A program made the position numbers and the translations under genes. Under the pieces are notes generated by a model. The model made no database searches, was not told where the DNA came from, and saw nothing but the letters and a program-made list of their open reading frames with translations. Of a stretch of DNA of 8,254 nt, positions 1 to 7,239 are shown in pieces; positions within the stretch are counted from its first letter, which is position 1; every line of letters begins with the position of its first letter. The DNA comes from Desulfovibrio sp. (GTDB lineage: Bacteria; Desulfobacterota; Desulfovibrionia; Desulfovibrionales; Desulfovibrionaceae), in assembly GCA_031255035.1 (NCBI GenBank), contig JAIRTI010000051.1, positions 1 to 8,254 of the forward strand, written 5' to 3'.

Positions 1-61
1 CGCTGCCCCTTTGGCATCCCCGCCGGGGGAAATGATTTCCCCCGGACCCCCCCCCCGTTTG
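1..61 (-). repeat. Palindromic intergenic repeat, copy A (partial)
   Basis: The core palindrome at 23-45 has arms CCGGGGGAAAT and ATTTCCCCCGG, an 11-bp perfect stem around one central base. To its left, GCCCCTTTGG (5-14) is one arm of the second hairpin of the element; the other arm lies outside the window. The + strand here matches the minus strand of copy C (5534-5604) almost base for base, including the linker CATCCCCGCC against AATCCCCGCC. A run of ten C residues (47-56) expands the GGACCCCC motif next to the core and could be slippage-prone. The copy lies beyond the end of purN. I infer a mobile or amplified intergenic palindrome that may act as terminator or mRNA stabiliser; no protein is encoded. 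Confidence 0.8.
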
Positions 62-80
62 GGTAACCACGCGAGATACT

Positions 81-140
81 CAAATGGGGGTCCAGGGGAA
101 TCATTCACCTGGCAGGGGAGTTTGAGTGGACAGCGTCCCC
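81..140 (+). repeat. Palindromic intergenic repeat, copy B (diverged)
   Basis: This is a diverged copy in the orientation opposite to copy A. It begins CAAATGGGGGTCC, has a core at 92-112 and continues into GGCAGGGG and a degenerate second hairpin (GGAC 128-131 / GTCC 135-138). The core folds as CCAGG / CCTGG, one G-A mismatch, then GAAT / ATTC around a single C. Relative to copies A and C, one G-C pair has become A-T and one A-T pair has been lost from both arms, so pairing is largely kept despite sequence change. With copy A it forms a head-to-head inverted pair: GGACCCCC...GTTTG (44-61) complements CAAAT-GGGGGTCC (81-93) across about 19 bases. It lies 27 bases past the purN stop, where it could help end the operon transcript, but there is no clean T tract. 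Confidence 0.65.
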
Positions 141-166
141 TCCATGCCTTTCCGGCGCCGGACGCG

Positions 167-892
167 TCAAAAATTTTCAAGCGGCGGGCAGACCATCCAG
201 GGGCCGAGCGGTCCGTTGCCGGTCGAGGCCCCGGTTGAGACCCCGGTCGAGATCCCTGTTGAGACAAGAGGAGCGCCGGGCTTGCCCGGCATAAGGCGCA
301 CGCGCCGGCCTTCGATCCGGAGCCGATCTTCGGCCAGCCATTGCAGGGCCTGCGGAAAAATGCGGTGCTCCATGGCGTGGATGCGCGGCATCAGGCTGTC
401 TTCGTTGTCGGTGGACGATACCGGCACTGCCGCCTGGATGATCACCGGGCCGTTGTCCATCCGCTCGTCCACGAAATGCACGGTTGGCCCGGTGAGCCGC
501 ACGCCGTAGTTCAGGGCGTCCTCCCCGCCGTGCAGGCCGGGAAAGCTGGGCAGAATGGCGGGGTGGATGTTGAGTATGCGCCCGGCAAAGGCCCGGACAA
601 AGTCGGGGCTGAGCAGGCGCATGTATCCGGCCAGGACCACGGTGTCGGCACCGGCCTCGCTGATGGCCGCGAACATGGCCCGATCAAAGCTGTCCCTGTC
701 GGGAAAATCCTTGTGGCTGCGCGCCCAGACGGCAATATCCGCGTTCCTGGCCTTGTCCAGGACCGGGGCGTCGGGTCTGTTGGAAACCACAAGGCGCATC
801 CGGGCGTTCAGACGTCCGTCGGCGATACAGCGAAGAATGGCGGCCACGTTGGAGCCGGCGCCAGAAGCCAGGGCGGCTATCCTCAAAGTCAT
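167..892 (-). CDS. purN: Phosphoribosylglycinamide formyltransferase (GART)
   Basis: PurN transfers a formyl group from 10-formyltetrahydrofolate to GAR, the third step of de novo purine synthesis, in the cytoplasm. The 241-residue product opens MTLRIAALASGAGSN, with the phosphate-binding loop at 11-15. The NIHPAILPSFPGLHG block at 108-122 carries Asn108 and His110, and VDERMDNGP at 141-149 carries Asp146; these match the Asn/His/Asp catalytic triad of the family. The core seems to end near residue 200. The rest (about 201-241) is an unusual tail with four STG units, making the protein about 30 residues longer than E. coli PurN (212). The gene starts 12 bases after gltX with no good Shine-Dalgarno sequence, which suggests translational coupling. 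The start is set by the family N-terminus. It is probably the last gene of the leu transcript. Confidence 0.96.
   Translation of the reverse strand: MTLRIAALASGAGSNVAAILRCIADGRLNARMRLVVSNRPDAPVLDKARNADIAVWARSHKDFPDRDSFDRAMFAAISEAGADTVVLAGYMRLLSPDFVRAFAGRILNIHPAILPSFPGLHGGEDALNYGVRLTGPTVHFVDERMDNGPVIIQAAVPVSSTDNEDSLMPRIHAMEHRIFPQALQWLAEDRLRIEGRRVRLMPGKPGAPLVSTGISTGVSTGASTGNGPLGPWMVCPPLENF
215..262 (-). repeat. Four 12-bp tandem repeats inside the purN 3' end
   Basis: Read on the minus strand, the four units are TCAACAGGGATC, TCGACCGGGGTC, TCAACCGGGGCC and TCGACCGGCAAC. They are in frame and encode the STG-rich part of the PurN tail (STGISTGVSTGASTGNG). Twelve bases is a multiple of three, so gain or loss of a unit would change tail length without a frameshift. 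The units differ at several bases, so the array is not a fresh expansion. Confidence 0.85.
275..290. repeat. Perfect inverted repeat within purN
   Basis: GCCGGGC TT GCCCGGC is a perfect 7-bp palindrome with a two-base centre. It encodes the PGKPGA stretch at the junction between the conserved PurN core and its STG tail. It has no T tract, so it is not a complete terminator. It may be the remnant of an intergenic palindrome that became coding. Confidence 0.6.
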
Positions 893-904
893 AGGTGTCG
901 TTTG

Positions 905-2314
905 TCAGAGTTGGAGGGCTTTGTCCAGCCGGGCGAGCGCTTCGCTTTTGCCGAGAGCGGCCATGGCGTCGGCCAGATCCGGCCCGCCGGCGCTGCCGAG
1001 CAGGGCGACGCGCAAGGGCGGGGCCACGGCCTTGAACTTCAGCGCGCGCTGCTCCACATAGCCGTGCAGACAGGCATGGAGGCTTTCCCGGTCAAAGTCA
1101 ACCAACGCGCCAAGGGTCGTCCGCAGGGCCCGCACATGTTCGCGCCCCTCCGGGGTCATGGCCCTGGCCAGGGCCGCCTCGTCGTATATCAGATCTTTGG
1201 CCGGGGTGAGGAGCGGCCGCAGTTGCGCCGCCATCTCGGTCAGGGAGTTCGCCCTGGGCTGCACCAGCGGGATGCAGCGCGCCATAAGGGGCTCATCCGT
1301 CGCCGGCACCCCGGCTTCGGCCAGAAAGGGCAACAGCCGGGGCAGCAGGGCTTCGGGACTTTGGCCGCGCAGATGCTGGGCGTTGACCCACATAAGCTTT
1401 TCCGGATCAAAGGCCGAGGCCGCGCTGTTCAGGTTCTTGCCGTCAAACAGCCGCACCAGATCCTCCAGGCTGAACAGCTCCTGATCGCCGTGGCTCCAGC
1501 CGAGGCGCACCAGGTAGTTGACCAGGGCCTCGGGCAGGAGGCCGTCTTTTTCATACTCGATGACCGCCTTGGCCCCGTGCCTTTTGGAGAGCTTCTGCCT
1601 GTCCGGACCCAGAATCATGGGCACATGCCCGAACAGGGGCAGGTCGGCGCCAAGGGCGCGATAGATAAGAATCTGCCGGGGCGTGTTGTTGACATGGTCA
1701 TCGCCGCGCAGAACGTGGCTTATGCCCATGGCGATGTCGTCCACAACCACGGCCAGATTGTAGGTGGGCGATCCGTCCGCCTTGCGCAGGACCATATCGT
1801 CCAGTTCCGAGGCCTCAACGGCTATGTGTCCCTTGACCATATCTTCAAAGACAATGCGCCCGCTCAGCGGTGCCTTGAGGCGGACCACCCGGCCCGGACC
1901 GGCGGCAAGGCCCATGTCCCGGCAGCGGCCGTCATAGCGGGGCTTGCGGCCTTCGCCCCTGGCCTTTTCCCGCATGGTCTCCACTTCGTCCGGGCTGCAC
2001 CGGCACCAATAGGCGTGGCCGCCCGCCAGCAACTGGTCAATGGCCTCGTTGTACAGGTCGAAGCGTTGGCGCTGATACACGGGATCGCCGTCGTGGTCCA
2101 GCCCGAGCCAGCGCATGGAGGCCAGGATGGAGTCGGTGTACTCCTGTCTGGAGCGTTCCATATCGGTATCTTCGATGCGCAGCACGAAACGCCCGCCGTG
2201 GTGGCGGGCCAGAAGCCAGCAGAAAATGGCTGTGCGCGCCCCGCCGATATGCAGGTGCCCGGTGGGGCTGGGGGCGAAACGCGTGACTATGGCGGGTAAG
2301 GCGCTGTTGGTCAT
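905..2314 (-). CDS. gltX: Glutamyl-tRNA synthetase (class I)
   Basis: GltX charges tRNA-Glu with glutamate using ATP in the cytoplasm; in bacteria lacking GlnRS it also charges tRNA-Gln for later amidation, which cannot be decided here. The 469-residue protein has the usual bacterial length. The HIGH-type motif lies in FAPSPTGHLHIGGARTA (13-29), followed by RIEDTD (46-51). A zinc-knuckle-like set is visible as WCRC (Cys104, Cys106) and YDGRC (Tyr127, Cys131). LRGDDHVNNTPRQ (202-214) and the KMSKS equivalent KLSKR (241-245) complete the Rossmann catalytic part; the remaining C-terminal half is the anticodon-binding region. The ATG at 2314 has GAGGA (2325-2329) ten bases upstream. It follows leuB after 66 bases on the same strand and lies 12 bases before purN, so it is probably co-transcribed with the leucine genes. 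No internal promoter was obvious. Confidence 0.97.
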   Translation of the reverse strand: MTNSALPAIVTRFAPSPTGHLHIGGARTAIFCWLLARHHGGRFVLRIEDTDMERSRQEYTDSILASMRWLGLDHDGDPVYQRQRFDLYNEAIDQLLAGGHAYWCRCSPDEVETMREKARGEGRKPRYDGRCRDMGLAAGPGRVVRLKAPLSGRIVFEDMVKGHIAVEASELDDMVLRKADGSPTYNLAVVVDDIAMGISHVLRGDDHVNNTPRQILIYRALGADLPLFGHVPMILGPDRQKLSKRHGAKAVIEYEKDGLLPEALVNYLVRLGWSHGDQELFSLEDLVRLFDGKNLNSAASAFDPEKLMWVNAQHLRGQSPEALLPRLLPFLAEAGVPATDEPLMARCIPLVQPRANSLTEMAAQLRPLLTPAKDLIYDEAALARAMTPEGREHVRALRTTLGALVDFDRESLHACLHGYVEQRALKFKAVAPPLRVALLGSAGGPDLADAMAALGKSEALARLDKALQL

Positions 2315-2380
2315 GGGCGCTGTGTCCTCGTCTGTCGTCTGGTCTGTTCTTCGGGAAAATCGTCCGCGCGGACGGGACGC

Positions 2381-3472
2381 CTACCGGCTTTGCAGCAGTC
2401 TGTCCGTTATCAGTTGGCCCATGCGCTCGCAGCCCACGGCCCGGCCTCCGGCCCCGGCGATGTCGCCGGTGCGCCAGCCGTCGCGCAAGGTGTCGCGCAC
2501 GGCGCTCTCGACGGCCAGAGCCGCGTCATGCATGCCGAAGCTCAGGCGCAGCATCATGGCTACGGATAAGATGGTCGCCATGGGGTTGGCCTTGTCCTGC
2601 CCGGCGATATCGGGGGCGGAGCCGTGAACCGGCTCGTACAGCCCCACGCCGCCGTCCCCGGCCGTGCCGCTCAGGGAAGCCGAGGGCAGCATGCCCAGGG
2701 AGCCGGCAACGGCCGCGGCTTCGTCCGAAAGGATGTCGCCGAAAATATTGCCGGTGACGATCACGTCGAACTGGGCCGGGTTGATGATGAGCTGCATGGC
2801 GCAATTATCCACGTACATGTGCGAAAGCGCCACATCGGGAAATTCCTTGTGCGCCTCTTCGACAACCGAGCGCCAGAGCCGGCTGACCACAAGCACGTTG
2901 GCCTTGTCGACCGAGCACAGTTTTTTGCCCCTGGTCCTGGCAGCGGCAAAGGCCACGCGGGCGATGCGCCGCACTTCGTTTTCGTTGTAAATCATATTGT
3001 TGTAGGCGTGCCGGACGCCGCCGCGCACATCCTCGCCAAAGGGTTCGCCAAAGTAGACGTCGCCCGTCAGTTCGCGCACCACCAGAATATCCACGCCGCG
3101 CTCGACGGCCTCGGGCCGTAAGGCCGACAGCGAGGCCAACTCGGGGTGAACCGTGGCCGGCCTGAGGTTGGCGAACAGCCCCAGTTCCTTGCGGATGCCC
3201 AAAAGCCCGGCCTCGGGCCGCCTGGGGGCGTTGTCCCACTTCGGTCCGCCCACAGCGCCGAGCAGGACGGCGTCGGCTTTTTTGCAGGCCGCGACCGTCG
3301 CCTCGGGCAACGGATCGCCGCAGGCGTCAATGGCGGCCCCGCCCATAAGGGCGCTTTCCGTGCTGAAGGACGCGCCAAAGCGCCGCCCCGCCGCTTCAAG
3401 AACCTTGAGCCCCTGGGCCACAACCTCGGGGCCGATGCCGTCGCCGGGCAAGATGACAATATGCTTGTTCAT
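2381..3472 (-). CDS. leuB: 3-isopropylmalate dehydrogenase
   Basis: LeuB oxidises and decarboxylates 3-isopropylmalate with NAD+ to 2-oxoisocaproate, the third leucine-specific step. The 363-residue product has the usual length. GDGIGPE (10-16) and GAVGGPKWD (72-80) mark the dinucleotide and substrate fold. Substrate arginines are visible at 94, 104 and 133, the catalytic pair at Tyr140 and Lys190, and the metal-binding aspartates at 222, 246 and 250 ([13 protein letters not shown]). [19 protein letters not shown] (279-297) is the signature NAD-binding loop. These features fit IPMDH rather than isocitrate dehydrogenase. The ATG at 3472 has AAGGA (3479-3483) six bases upstream. It follows leuD after 78 bases, a gap with no further gene that I could see, and precedes gltX by 66 bases. 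Confidence 0.98.
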   Translation of the reverse strand: MNKHIVILPGDGIGPEVVAQGLKVLEAAGRRFGASFSTESALMGGAAIDACGDPLPEATVAACKKADAVLLGAVGGPKWDNAPRRPEAGLLGIRKELGLFANLRPATVHPELASLSALRPEAVERGVDILVVRELTGDVYFGEPFGEDVRGGVRHAYNNMIYNENEVRRIARVAFAAARTRGKKLCSVDKANVLVVSRLWRSVVEEAHKEFPDVALSHMYVDNCAMQLIINPAQFDVIVTGNIFGDILSDEAAAVAGSLGMLPSASLSGTAGDGGVGLYEPVHGSAPDIAGQDKANPMATILSVAMMLRLSFGMHDAALAVESAVRDTLRDGWRTGDIAGAGGRAVGCERMGQLITDRLLQSR

Positions 3473-3550
3473 GACTGATCCTTTCGTTCCTTTTTTATTT
3501 TTTGAAGCCGTCTTGATTGCATGCGGCGCGCCGTCCGCCGGACAAAGGCC

Positions 3551-4048
3551 TCAGCCCGCCAGCCGTTTCCTTACCGACGCAGCCAGGCCGCCGGCGTCCA
3601 GAATGGCGCGCATGGCCTCGGGCAGCGGCGGAAAGGGGACGGCCTTGCCGCTGGTTTTGTTCTTGACAGTGCCGGCCTCCATGTCAACTTCCAGTTCGTC
3701 GCCTTCGTTGAACGCGGCGATTTCGTCGCCGACCTCAATGGGCACCAGCCCCATGTTAAAGGCGTTACGGTAAAAAATGCGGGCGAAGCTGTGGGCGATG
3801 ACCACGGGAATGCCCGCGCCCACGATGGCCACGGGCGCGTGCTCACGGGACGAGCCGCACCCGAAGTTCCGTCCGGCCACGATCACGCTGTTGCCCGGCT
3901 CGACCTTGCCGCGCCAGGCCGGATCCAGGCCCTCCATGCAATGGCGCCCGAGTTCAGCCGCGTCCGTGCTGACCAGATAAACGGCCGGAATGATGGCGTC
4001 GGTATCGATATGGTCGCCCAAGGTCAGGGCTTTGCCTGTGTATTTCAT
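3551..4048 (-). CDS. leuD: 3-isopropylmalate dehydratase small subunit
   Basis: LeuD is the swivel-domain subunit that pairs with LeuC to isomerise 2-isopropylmalate to 3-isopropylmalate. The 165-residue product belongs to the short LeuD type that partners the 420-residue LeuC type; E. coli LeuD is about 200 residues. [11 protein letters not shown] (11-21) is the characteristic N-terminal motif. [14 protein letters not shown] (59-72) holds the serine/arginine active-site loop, and [15 protein letters not shown] (87-101) the second conserved block. The ATG at 4048 has AGGAG (4054-4058) five bases upstream, an unambiguous start. It lies 49 bases after leuC, as expected for the two subunits of one enzyme. 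Confidence 0.98.
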   Translation of the reverse strand: MKYTGKALTLGDHIDTDAIIPAVYLVSTDAAELGRHCMEGLDPAWRGKVEPGNSVIVAGRNFGCGSSREHAPVAIVGAGIPVVIAHSFARIFYRNAFNMGLVPIEVGDEIAAFNEGDELEVDMEAGTVKNKTSGKAVPFPPLPEAMRAILDAGGLAASVRKRLAG

Positions 4049-4097
4049 GATTGCTCCTGTTTGGCCGTGTTGGCGTCATGATCCGAATTCACGGGCG

Positions 4098-5369
4098 CTA
4101 CAATGCGGCCGGGTGTGTGATGACCCCGGTAATGGCCGTTGCCGCGGCGACCGCCGGGTTGGCCAGATAGACCTCGGACTCAAGGCTGCCCATGCGGCCC
4201 CGGAAATTCCGGTTGGTGGTGGCCAGGGCCTTTTCCCCGCCGCCGAGGATGCCGAGGTGCCCGCCGAGGCAGGGGCCGCAGGAGGGCGGGCCGATAACGC
4301 AGCCGGCGTCCAGCATGGTTTCCAGAATCCCTTCCCGCAGAGCCTGCTTCCAGATGCCCGGAGTGGCGGGCAACACGATGCAGCGCAAGCCTTTTTTCAC
4401 CTTGCGCCCGGCGAAAACGGCCGCGGCCGCGCGCAGGTCGCAAATGCGCCCGTTAGTGCAGGAGCCGATAATCACCTGATTGACGGCCACATCCCCAAGT
4501 TCGGAAACCGGACGCACGTTTTCAGGCAGGTGCGGGCAGGCCACCTGGGGTTCCATGCCGGTGACGTCCAGCGTGATGTGCTGTTCGTAGACGGCGTCCC
4601 TGTCAGCGGCGATTTCCGCGTCTCCCTTGCGGCCGGCTTCTTTGCAATAGGCCAGGGTCGACTTGTCCGCGGCGAACAGACCGACCTTGCCGCCGGCTTC
4701 GATAGCCATGTTGGCCATGGTCAGGCGGCCCTCGACGGGCATGGCGTCCACCACCGGGCCGTCGAATTCAAGGGCTTTGTAGCGCGCTCCGTCAACGCCG
4801 AGCCTGCCGATGACCCAGAGGATCAGGTCCTTGCCGCCCACATTGGAATCGAGGCTGCCGTAAATGGTCACGCGGATGCTCTCGGGCGCCTTGAACCAGC
4901 TTTCGCCAAGGGCCATGGCGCCGGCGATGTCCGTGGAGCCCATGCCCGTGGCAAAGGCACCGAGACCGCCGTAGGTGCAGGTGTGGCTGTCCGCGCCCAC
5001 CACCAGATCGCCGGGCCCCACGAGGCCGAGTTCGGGCAGAAGCGCGTGCTCGACGCCGCAGTTGCCGCCTTCAAAATAGTGGACGATGCCTGACTCTTCG
5101 GCAAACCGGCGTACGCCCATAACCTGCTCGGCCGAGGCGACGTCCTTTTGCGGGGTGAAGTGGTCCATGACAAGGGCGACCCGCGTCTGATCAAAAACCT
5201 TGGCCGCTCCCATCCGCCTGAATGATTTGATGGCCAGCGGCGCGGTGATGTCATTGGCCAGCACCAGATCGACCCGACAGTTGACGATGCGGCCGGGCGC
5301 GACTTCGGCTTCCGAAACCGGGGTGACCGAGTGGGCGGCCAGTATTTTCTGGGCTAAGGTGAGTGCCAT
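4098..5369 (-). CDS. leuC: 3-isopropylmalate dehydratase large subunit (4Fe-4S)
   Basis: LeuC is the iron-sulfur subunit of isopropylmalate isomerase, a member of the aconitase superfamily. The 423-residue length places it in the shorter LeuC/homoaconitase-like type rather than the 466-residue E. coli type. Cluster ligands are Cys304 (GSCTNG) and Cys364/Cys367 (GPPSCGPCLGG). VVGADSHTCTYGGLGAFATGMGS (123-145) is the substrate-binding block, followed by the DIAGAMALGESWFK region. The ATG at 5369 was chosen because AGGAGG (5378-5383) lies eight bases upstream and MALTLAQKIL matches the family N-terminus; an in-frame ATG at 5423 would add 18 atypical residues. Function with LeuD is inferred from adjacency and matching subfamily. 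The preceding 265-base gap contains a palindromic repeat, so its level may differ from that of leuA. Confidence 0.97.
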   Translation of the reverse strand: MALTLAQKILAAHSVTPVSEAEVAPGRIVNCRVDLVLANDITAPLAIKSFRRMGAAKVFDQTRVALVMDHFTPQKDVASAEQVMGVRRFAEESGIVHYFEGGNCGVEHALLPELGLVGPGDLVVGADSHTCTYGGLGAFATGMGSTDIAGAMALGESWFKAPESIRVTIYGSLDSNVGGKDLILWVIGRLGVDGARYKALEFDGPVVDAMPVEGRLTMANMAIEAGGKVGLFAADKSTLAYCKEAGRKGDAEIAADRDAVYEQHITLDVTGMEPQVACPHLPENVRPVSELGDVAVNQVIIGSCTNGRICDLRAAAAVFAGRKVKKGLRCIVLPATPGIWKQALREGILETMLDAGCVIGPPSCGPCLGGHLGILGGGEKALATTNRNFRGRMGSLESEVYLANPAVAAATAITGVITHPAAL

Positions 5370-5377
5370 TGAGGCTT

Positions 5378-5383
5378 CCTCCT
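5378..5383 (-). promoter_or_regulatory. leuC ribosome binding site (decides start)
   Basis: A perfect AGGAGG on the minus strand is followed, after eight bases, by the ATG at 5369. It favours this start over the upstream in-frame ATG at 5423, which has no comparable site. Confidence 0.9.
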
Positions 5384-5533
5384 GAAGATAGGTAGACTGT
5401 TGTCGAAGCCAATTTGATCGCATGCGGGCTCCGCCCGCACCCGCCAGGGCCTTGCCGGCCCCAGCTTCGTACCTGGACCCGGCGCTTGGGCGGCTGATCG
5501 TTGTGCCCTGTTGATACGTTCAGCCGGAAGCCA

Positions 5534-5604
5534 AACTGAGGGGGTCCGGGGGAAATCATTTCCCCCGGCGGGGATTCCAAAGGGGCGGTGCCCCTTTGGC
5601 CGCC
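5534..5604 (+). repeat. Palindromic intergenic repeat, copy C (complete)
   Basis: This is the only complete copy in the window. The first palindrome at 5546-5568 pairs CCGGGGGAAAT with ATTTCCCCCGG. The second at 5577-5599 pairs CCAAAGGGGC with GCCCCTTTGG around GGT. They are joined by CGGGGATT and preceded by CAAACTGAGGGGGT. Two perfect stems of 11 and 10 bp in 54 bases make a strong double hairpin on either strand. It begins 30 bases past the leuA stop. Copies A and B at the left end share the same order of motifs. The lack of a T tract argues against a simple intrinsic terminator. I do not know a published name for the family. Confidence 0.85.
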
Positions 5605-5634
5605 GGAGGCATTACATTTCAAAGTTACTCCGCT

Positions 5635-7152
5635 CTAAAAAGCTTTGGACAAGCGGTTCAGGGCGTTCAAGTAGGCTCTGGCGCTGGCGTTTATGACGTC
5701 CGGGTGCGAACCGCGCCCCACGGCGCTCCGGCCCTTTTCCCTGATGCGCACCGTGACCTCGCCCTGGGCGTCGGCGCCGCCGGTGATGGCGTTTACCGCG
5801 TATTGTTCGAGTTCGGGCTTGTGTCCGGTAACGTGATCAATGGCCTGGAAAACCGCGTCCACGGGTCCCACGCCAAACCCTGCGTGTTGCACCCGTTTGC
5901 CGTCCACGTCAAGCACAAGAATGGCCGTTGGCGGCAGACCGGTGTCGCTCGACTGCACGCCGAGGTGCACGAGAGCGTATTTGTCGGCTATGCGGTAGAT
6001 TTCTTCAAGCACCAGCGCTTCAAGATCCTCATCATAAATATCTTTCTTCTTGTCCGCAAGGCGCTTGACAGCCGCCAGCACCAGGTCGATCTGGCCGGGT
6101 TCGAGCTGATAGCCCATGGATTCAAGCTTGGCCCTGACCGCGTTCTTGCCGGAATGCTTGCCCATGACAATGGCGTTGCCGGGCAGGCCGATGGATTCCG
6201 GCGTCATGATTTCATAGGTTTCGGGGTTTTTGAGCACACCGGCCTGGTGAATGCCCGATTCGTGCGCAAAGGCGTTCTCGCCGACCACGGGTTTGTTCCG
6301 GGCCAGAGGCTGGCCGATAATGCGCGACAGACGCCTGGCCGACGGGTAAATCTGCCTGGTGTCGATGCCGTGGGTCAGCCCGAAATAGTTGCGGCGCACG
6401 GTTATGGCCATGATTACCTCTTCAAGGGCCGCGTTGCCGGCCCGTTCGCCAATGCCGCCCACCGTGACCTCGGCCTGTCTTGCCCCGGCGCAAAAAGCGG
6501 CCAGGGTATTGGCTACGGCAAGGCCGAGGTCGTTATGGCAATGCACGCTGATCACCACCCCGGGGTCGATGCGCGCTTTGAGATAGGCGACGCGCGCGGC
6601 AAACTCCTCGGGCAGGGCGTAGCCCACGGTGTCGGGGATATTGAGCGTTCCGGCGCCGTTGGCCACGGCGATGCGGCAGGCCTGCACCATGAAGTCCAGG
6701 TCGGTGCGCGAGGCGTCCTCGCAGGAAAATTCGACGTCATCGGAGCAGGACGCCGCGTGCCGCACCCCTTCCTCGATCATGCGCAGCACCTGATCCGGCG
6801 TTTTGTTGAGTTTGTGCTCCATGTGCAGAGCCGATGTGGCCAGGAAGATGTGGAGCCGCGACCGCCTGGCGTTCCGCAAGGCCTCGGCGGCCTTGTCGAT
6901 GTCCGCGATCACGGTGCGGGCCAGAGAACAGATGCTCGCCTTGTCAACCTCGGCCGCGATGGCGGCCACGGCTTCGGCATCGCCGGGGCTCGCCGCCGCG
7001 AAACCCGCCTCGATGACGTCCACGCCGAGCAGGTCAAGCTGACGGGCCATGCGGATTTTTTCTGACAGGTTCATGGTGGCGCCGGGCGACTGCTCTCCGT
7101 CGCGCAGCGTGGTGTCGAAAATAATGACGCGGTTCGGGTCCTGGGCTGGCAT
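5635..7152 (-). CDS. leuA: 2-isopropylmalate synthase
   Basis: LeuA condenses acetyl-CoA with 2-oxoisovalerate, the first committed and feedback-controlled step of leucine synthesis. The 505-residue protein has an N-terminal TIM-barrel catalytic domain: [15 protein letters not shown] (13-27), metal-binding His204 and His206 in SVHCHND, and GERAGN (235-240). HESGIHQ (297-303) lies in the linker region. The C-terminal part, from about 395, is the leucine-sensing regulatory domain ([38 protein letters not shown]), so allosteric inhibition by leucine is expected. The full regulatory domain and the LHIFLATS block favour IPMS over homocitrate synthase; citramalate synthase is less likely given leuCDB downstream. 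The ATG at 7152 has AGGAG six bases upstream. A longer frame to 7209 starts inside the terminator hairpin and was not used. Expression probably depends on escape from the leader terminators. Confidence 0.97.
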   Translation of the reverse strand: MPAQDPNRVIIFDTTLRDGEQSPGATMNLSEKIRMARQLDLLGVDVIEAGFAAASPGDAEAVAAIAAEVDKASICSLARTVIADIDKAAEALRNARRSRLHIFLATSALHMEHKLNKTPDQVLRMIEEGVRHAASCSDDVEFSCEDASRTDLDFMVQACRIAVANGAGTLNIPDTVGYALPEEFAARVAYLKARIDPGVVISVHCHNDLGLAVANTLAAFCAGARQAEVTVGGIGERAGNAALEEVIMAITVRRNYFGLTHGIDTRQIYPSARRLSRIIGQPLARNKPVVGENAFAHESGIHQAGVLKNPETYEIMTPESIGLPGNAIVMGKHSGKNAVRAKLESMGYQLEPGQIDLVLAAVKRLADKKKDIYDEDLEALVLEEIYRIADKYALVHLGVQSSDTGLPPTAILVLDVDGKRVQHAGFGVGPVDAVFQAIDHVTGHKPELEQYAVNAITGGADAQGEVTVRIREKGRSAVGRGSHPDVINASARAYLNALNRLSKAF

Positions 7153-7158
7153 GGTCGG

Positions 7159-7163
7159 CTCCT
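7159..7163 (-). promoter_or_regulatory. leuA ribosome binding site (decides start)
   Basis: AGGAG on the minus strand lies six bases before the ATG at 7152. It lies 22 bases beyond the T tract of the second leader hairpin, so it is present only on transcripts that read through that terminator. Confidence 0.85.
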
Positions 7164-7185
7164 GCTGATTAAAAAGATGTTTCCC

Positions 7186-7219
7186 AAAAAAAGAAGCGCC
7201 ACCTCGCAAGAGGTGGCGC
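7186..7219 (-). terminator. Leader terminator T2 (probable attenuator)
   Basis: A perfect 10-bp stem, GCGCCACCTC paired with GAGGTGGCGC (arms 7219-7210 and 7205-7196), has the tetraloop TTGC. It is followed directly by TTCTTTTTTT on the minus strand. This is a textbook intrinsic terminator placed 34 bases before the leuA ATG, in the same direction as leuA. No complete gene ends here except the short leader ORF 39 bases upstream, so termination at this point would mainly block leuA. It therefore reads as an attenuator. The + strand has no T tract after the hairpin, so it does not act toward fliR. Confidence 0.85.
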
Positions 7220-7239
7220 GCCCGGCCGTGGTATAACGG

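Larger units (their letters stand above)
5370..5634. other. leuA-leuC intergenic region with stem-loops
   Basis: At 265 bases this is much longer than the other gaps in the gene row (12, 66, 78 and 49 bases). I see no convincing gene in it. It contains repeat copy C (5534-5604), a perfect 7-bp hairpin at 5423-5439 (TGCGGGC / GCCCGCA, loop TCC) and a 5-bp hairpin at 5447-5461 (GGGCC / GGCCC). None has a T tract on the minus strand. No well-spaced -35/-10 pair at a sensible distance from leuC was found. The structures could partially terminate or protect the transcript, giving leuA and leuCDB unequal expression; this is inference. Confidence 0.6.

Noticed and set aside
215..262. CRISPR-like array
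   Set aside because: The units are contiguous 12-base repeats inside a coding region, with no spacers and no cas genes nearby.
341..2299. A 652-codon open frame on the plus strand opposite gltX and purN
   Set aside because: Its translation has no recognisable family and is typical antisense read-through of GC-rich genes; the minus strand carries clear GltX and PurN motifs over the same bases.
5375..5410. TTGGCT-16-TATCTT as a separate leuC promoter
   Set aside because: The -10 element would touch the leuC ribosome binding site, leaving no room for a normal transcription start.
5251..5622. A 123-codon minus-strand frame across the leuA-leuC gap
   Set aside because: It is largely made of the palindromic repeat read as protein (PPGEMISPGPP) and runs into leuC in another frame; a copy-A-derived frame near 11-238 looks the same.
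5596..7065. A 489-codon open frame on the plus strand opposite leuA
   Set aside because: It is an antisense shadow of leuA: low-complexity composition, no ribosome binding site, and the LeuA catalytic motifs are on the other strand.
7153..7209. Longer LeuA starting at 7209
   Set aside because: The extra residues would be encoded by the terminator stem and T tract, and the ATG at 7152 has its own AGGAG.
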